Shown piece by piece: positions 4,907-7,318 of a stretch of DNA of 7,318 bases. The notes beneath the pieces are model-generated. The model worked only from the letters and a program-made list of their open reading frames with translations. It ran no database searches and was not told the DNA's origin. The first letter of the stretch is position 1, and each line of letters begins with the position of its first letter. The position numbers and the translations under genes are program-made. Source of the stretch: JBBSTY01 sp038235385 (GTDB lineage: Bacteria; Actinomycetota; Acidimicrobiia; Acidimicrobiales; Acidimicrobilacustridaceae); NCBI GenBank assembly GCA_038235385.1, contig JBBSTY010000169.1, positions 1 to 7,318 of the forward strand, read 5' to 3'.

Positions 4907-6084
4907 CGCCACCGGAACCCGATCGGGGCAGCGACGGCCACGAGGAGCTGCTCCGATCGCTCACTCCCGTCGCCCTGGGCGCCCTCGTGCGCCGAGGGGC
5001 CGACTTCGCGACGGCGGAAGACGCTGTCCAGGAAGCCGTGATCAAGGCACTGACCGCGTGGGCGGGCGACCCACCACGCGACCCCGGGGCCTGGCTGATC
5101 ACGACCGCCTGGCGCGCCTTCGTCGATCTCGCACGATCCGACCGAGCTCGTCGGGCCCGCGAGGAGCGATCCGAGGCGGAGCCCCCGGCCGGCCCGAGCC
5201 GACAGACCGACGACACGCTCCAGCTGTACCTGCGCTGCGCCCATCCGTCGCTGACGACGTCATCGGCGGTCGCGCTCACGTTGCGAGCCGTGGGTGGACT
5301 CACCACCAGGCAGATCGCCGAGGCGTACCTGGTTCCTGAGGCGACCATGGCGCAGCGCATCAGCCGCGCGAAGCGCACCGTGAGCCAGGTGCGCCTCGAC
5401 GAACCGGGCGACCTCGGGACCGTCATGCACACGCTCTACCTGGTGTTCAACGAGGGGTACTCCGGCGACATCGACCTGGCCGCCGAGGCGCTCCGCCTGA
5501 CACGTCAGCTCTCCGCCATGATGGACGAGCCCGAGGTGCGGGGCCTGCTCGCGTTGATGCTGCTGCACCACGCCCGCCGCGCCGCCCGACGCAGCGCCGA
5601 CGGTCGCCTGGTCCCGCTCGCGCAACAGGATCGCGATCGGTGGGACCGACCGGCCATCACTGAAGGTGTCGTCATCCTCCAGGCTGCGCTGGAGCGCGAC
5701 CGGCTCGGGCCCTACCAGGCACAGGCGGCGATCGCCGCGCTACACGCGGACGCCTCGTGCGTCGAGGACACCGACTGGGTGCAGATCGTGGAGTGGTTCG
5801 ACGAGCTCGTCGAGCTCGGCGACAACCCGGTGGTGCGGCTCAACCGCGCGGCAGCGGTCGGCGAGGCCGACGGGGCACCCGCCGGCCTCGCTGCGCTCGC
5901 CGACATCGATCCCTCGATCCCCCGCTGGACGGCGGTCGCCGCGCACCTCCACGAACGCAACGGGGAGCTCGACCTGGCGGCCGAGCTGTACGCACGGGCC
6001 GCGCTCGACGCGCCCAACCTCCCCGAGCACGAGCACCAGACACACCAGGCCGCACGCGTCAACGCCCTGCTCCGCAGCAGATGA
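4903..6084 (+). CDS. ECF42-group RNA polymerase sigma factor with C-terminal TPR-like extension
   Basis: A 393-residue ECF sigma factor, about twice usual ECF length because of a C-terminal extension. Region 2 is near 13-80 (FATAEDAVQEAVIKALTAW, then DPGAWLITTAWRAFVDLARSDRARR). Region 4 is near 105-163 (LTLRAVGGLTTRQIAEAYLVPEATMAQRISRAKRTV). The extension opens with the hallmark LYLVFNEGYSGD (178-189) and continues as a helical, TPR-like array with LLALMLLHHARRAAR, GPYQAQAAIAALHA and NPVVRLNRAAAVGEADG. In ECF42 proteins this extension replaces a separate anti-sigma factor and is needed for activity (known for the Streptomyces venezuelae member, from memory). GTG 4903 is chosen because it overlaps the DGPF stop (GTGA); the frame is open upstream, but only within the DGPF gene. 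The signal sensed is unknown. Confidence 0.92.
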   Translation: MTPPEPDRGSDGHEELLRSLTPVALGALVRRGADFATAEDAVQEAVIKALTAWAGDPPRDPGAWLITTAWRAFVDLARSDRARRAREERSEAEPPAGPSRQTDDTLQLYLRCAHPSLTTSSAVALTLRAVGGLTTRQIAEAYLVPEATMAQRISRAKRTVSQVRLDEPGDLGTVMHTLYLVFNEGYSGDIDLAAEALRLTRQLSAMMDEPEVRGLLALMLLHHARRAARRSADGRLVPLAQQDRDRWDRPAITEGVVILQAALERDRLGPYQAQAAIAALHADASCVEDTDWVQIVEWFDELVELGDNPVVRLNRAAAVGEADGAPAGLAALADIDPSIPRWTAVAAHLHERNGELDLAAELYARAALDAPNLPEHEHQTHQAARVNALLRSR

Positions 6085-6089
6085 CCCTG

Positions 6090-6146
6090 CGAGGTCGACG
6101 CCGCCCGCCCGCGGGACTCCGACGCACCACTGGCCGACCGACCTCG
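6090..6146. repeat. Inverted repeat between convergent ECF42 and membrane-protein genes
   Basis: CGAGGTCG (6090-6097) and CGACCTCG (6139-6146) are perfect eight-base arms separated by 41 bases, in the 107-base gap between convergent stops. The enclosed CCCGCGGG (6108-6115 region) adds local dyad symmetry. There is no T-tract. A factor-independent terminator is possible but not shown. Confidence 0.25.
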
Positions 6147-6191
6147 ACCACGATCCATCCGCTGCGGCTCGAGACCACACGGCCGTTCAGG

Positions 6192-7085
6192 TCACGAACC
6201 GCAGGTGTCCCCACCCTCGTACACCGCCACCCGGAGAGATCGCGGCTCCAGCTCGGCGATCCGTACCCGATTGGCGTCGTCGAGTGCTCCTTGGTGGAGG
6301 TACCGAACGATCGCCAGGCTCTCCAGTTCGGTGACCTCCTGTTCGGAGAGCGGGTCGAACGACGCGATCCGGGTCATGTCGGGATCGCCATCACAGGCGG
6401 CGATCATCCCTGTGTCGGTCCGCACGGGCTCGACCACGATCAAGATCGTGCTCTCGACCGCCTGGTCGTCCCATGTGCGCGTCGTTCCCCACTTCAGGCC
6501 GCCGCCGCCGTCGCTGGTGAAGACCTGACGACCTGACCGAGCGAGGGCGGCGATGACGCCGGGCCCGGCCTGAGCGAAGGCGTCGCCGGTCGTCTCCACG
6601 CGCAGCCGCGCGTCGTTCGGGAGAACCCGGTCGAGCTGGGACGCGACCGAACGCACGGCACCTGCCTGATCCTGGCGCGGCGGTGGTACGGCGAGCCAGG
6701 CGTTCCCCGTGCGCATGATCGGGACGGCGATCAACGTGACCGCCAGCACGAGTCCGAGCCCGACCGCGGCGGCGTGGCGCGGTCGCGACCATCGGTTCAT
6801 CGCGGACCGCATCAGGTCGTGAAGGAACACATCCCAGGCCCCCCACGCCGTTGCCACCCAGATGAACATCGAGAAGGGGAGCATCCACACGACGAGGTAG
6901 GGAAGCACCGGCGGTTCGATGCGGGAGGCGGCGACGACTCCTGCGACGAGCTGGACGAAGGCCAACGCGGCGATCGAGGCTCCGGCGAGACGACCTCGGC
7001 GGCAACCGGCCACCACCAGCGCTCCCGTCACGGCGAGGAAAAGGAGGAGCGGAAGGATCGAACCAGGCTGGACATCGAGGAACAC
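6192..7085 (-). CDS. C-terminal part of a polytopic membrane protein (GT-C-like?), 5' end lost
   Basis: The visible 297 residues hold four predicted membrane segments (about 9-27, 33-53, 59-84, 105-124), then a soluble domain of some 170 residues with two cysteines (231, 295) that could pair outside the cell. The arrangement, with PVLPYLVVWMLPFSMFIWVATAWGAW in the third segment, resembles the end of large actinobacterial GT-C-type or related cell-envelope membrane proteins, which usually have eight or more segments before such a domain; this is my impression, not a firm family match. The GTG at 7085 has no good RBS and lies at the edge of a Tn3-family transposase fragment. The frame stays open beyond it, so the N-terminal half appears to have been removed by rearrangement. 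The gene is therefore probably non-functional, although its remaining codons are undamaged. Confidence 0.6.
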   Translation of the reverse strand: MFLDVQPGSILPLLLFLAVTGALVVAGCRRGRLAGASIAALAFVQLVAGVVAASRIEPPVLPYLVVWMLPFSMFIWVATAWGAWDVFLHDLMRSAMNRWSRPRHAAAVGLGLVLAVTLIAVPIMRTGNAWLAVPPPRQDQAGAVRSVASQLDRVLPNDARLRVETTGDAFAQAGPGVIAALARSGRQVFTSDGGGGLKWGTTRTWDDQAVESTILIVVEPVRTDTGMIAACDGDPDMTRIASFDPLSEQEVTELESLAIVRYLHQGALDDANRVRIAELEPRSLRVAVYEGGDTCGS

Positions 7086-7091
7086 CAGGAC

Positions 7092-7318
7092 CTGGTGAAG
7101 GGGTCGTGGAGACGCCTGGTCTATGCCAACGCGACCCTGGCGCCGGGCCTCATCGACAAGGCGGCCTACACCTTCTGCGTGCTTGAGGCCCTGTGGCGGG
7201 CGCTGCGCTGCCGTGACGTCTATGCCACCGGTGCCGACAAGTGGGGCGACCCGAGGGCCCGGCTCCTGTCGGGCGCACCGTGGGCGATAGCGCGCGAGCG
7301 GGTGCTTCGCTCGCTGGA
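7092..7318 (+). CDS. Tn3-family transposase, internal fragment
   Basis: The frame from about 7092 to the window end (75 codons) reads LVKGSWRRLVYANATLAPG, IDKAAYTFCVLEALWRALRCRD, VYATGADKWGDPRARLLSG and APWAIARERVLRSL. This matches the central region of Tn3-family transposases (YTFCVLE, RRDV/I, a W-DPRA-LL stretch and a W-AR--V--L segment), which are about 950-1000 residues and carry out replicative transposition. The N-terminal several hundred residues are missing on the left, where the frame meets a membrane-protein gene in the opposite direction; the right side continues outside. No 38-bp Tn3 terminal repeat is seen at the junction, so this is a cut element rather than a clean insertion end. 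Confidence 0.75.
   Translation, partial: MVKGSWRRLVYANATLAPGLIDKAAYTFCVLEALWRALRCRDVYATGADKWGDPRARLLSGAPWAIARERVLRSL

Noticed and set aside
7099..7106. GGGGTCGT resembling the start of a Tn3-family terminal repeat
   Set aside because: It lies inside the conserved transposase codons (K-G-S-W), and no 38-bp repeat follows; coincidence.
1..7318. CRISPR arrays, tRNA or rRNA genes, defence or toxin systems
   Set aside because: No regularly spaced repeats, tRNA-like cloverleaf or rRNA sequence seen on either strand, and no nuclease, RT or toxin domain recognised.

Overview
The window is GC-rich throughout, with strong third-position G/C bias, frequent GTG starts and tightly overlapping genes. This points to an actinobacterium. 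The ECF sigma-factor modules and the Streptomyces-like flavoprotein remnant fit that, but nothing fixes a genus. The segment looks like an accessory or rearranged chromosomal region. Its left edge is the start of an IS256-family transposase gene (minus strand), its right edge is an internal piece of a Tn3-family transposase (plus strand), and three genes in between are remnants or cut short (a flavoprotein, a SUFU-domain gene and a membrane protein).

Left part (1-1741). The IS256-type transposase start at 36-1 is preceded by a long inverted repeat whose RNA form would bury its ribosome-binding site and start codon. Next come a flavoprotein remnant (about 158-553), two stem-loops, an intact GNAT acetyltransferase (645-1124), a convergent gap with more dyads, and a truncated SUFU-domain gene on the minus strand (1529-1263). 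I see no gene in 1530-1741.

Middle (1742-6084). This is the intact core. It holds a MOSC-domain protein, a convergent single-domain VOC (glyoxalase-fold) protein, and two consecutive sigma-factor modules reading rightward. Module 1 is a 176-aa ECF sigma factor whose stop overlaps the start of a 314-aa protein with a short N-terminal extension and two VOC domains. Module 2 is a DGPF/YCII-domain protein whose stop overlaps the start of a 393-aa ECF42-type sigma factor with a long C-terminal helical-repeat extension. A sequence matching the promoter motif I recall for ECF42 factors lies directly upstream of the DGPF gene, so module 2 is probably autoregulated. Neither module shows a recognisable transmembrane or zinc-binding anti-sigma factor. 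In both, the partner is a soluble small-molecule-binding-type fold.

Right part (6085-7318). A minus-strand polytopic membrane protein, probably the C-terminal part of a GT-C-like protein, converges on the ECF42 gene. Its 5' end is lost at an abrupt junction near 7070-7092 with the interior of a Tn3-family transposase that runs off the window.
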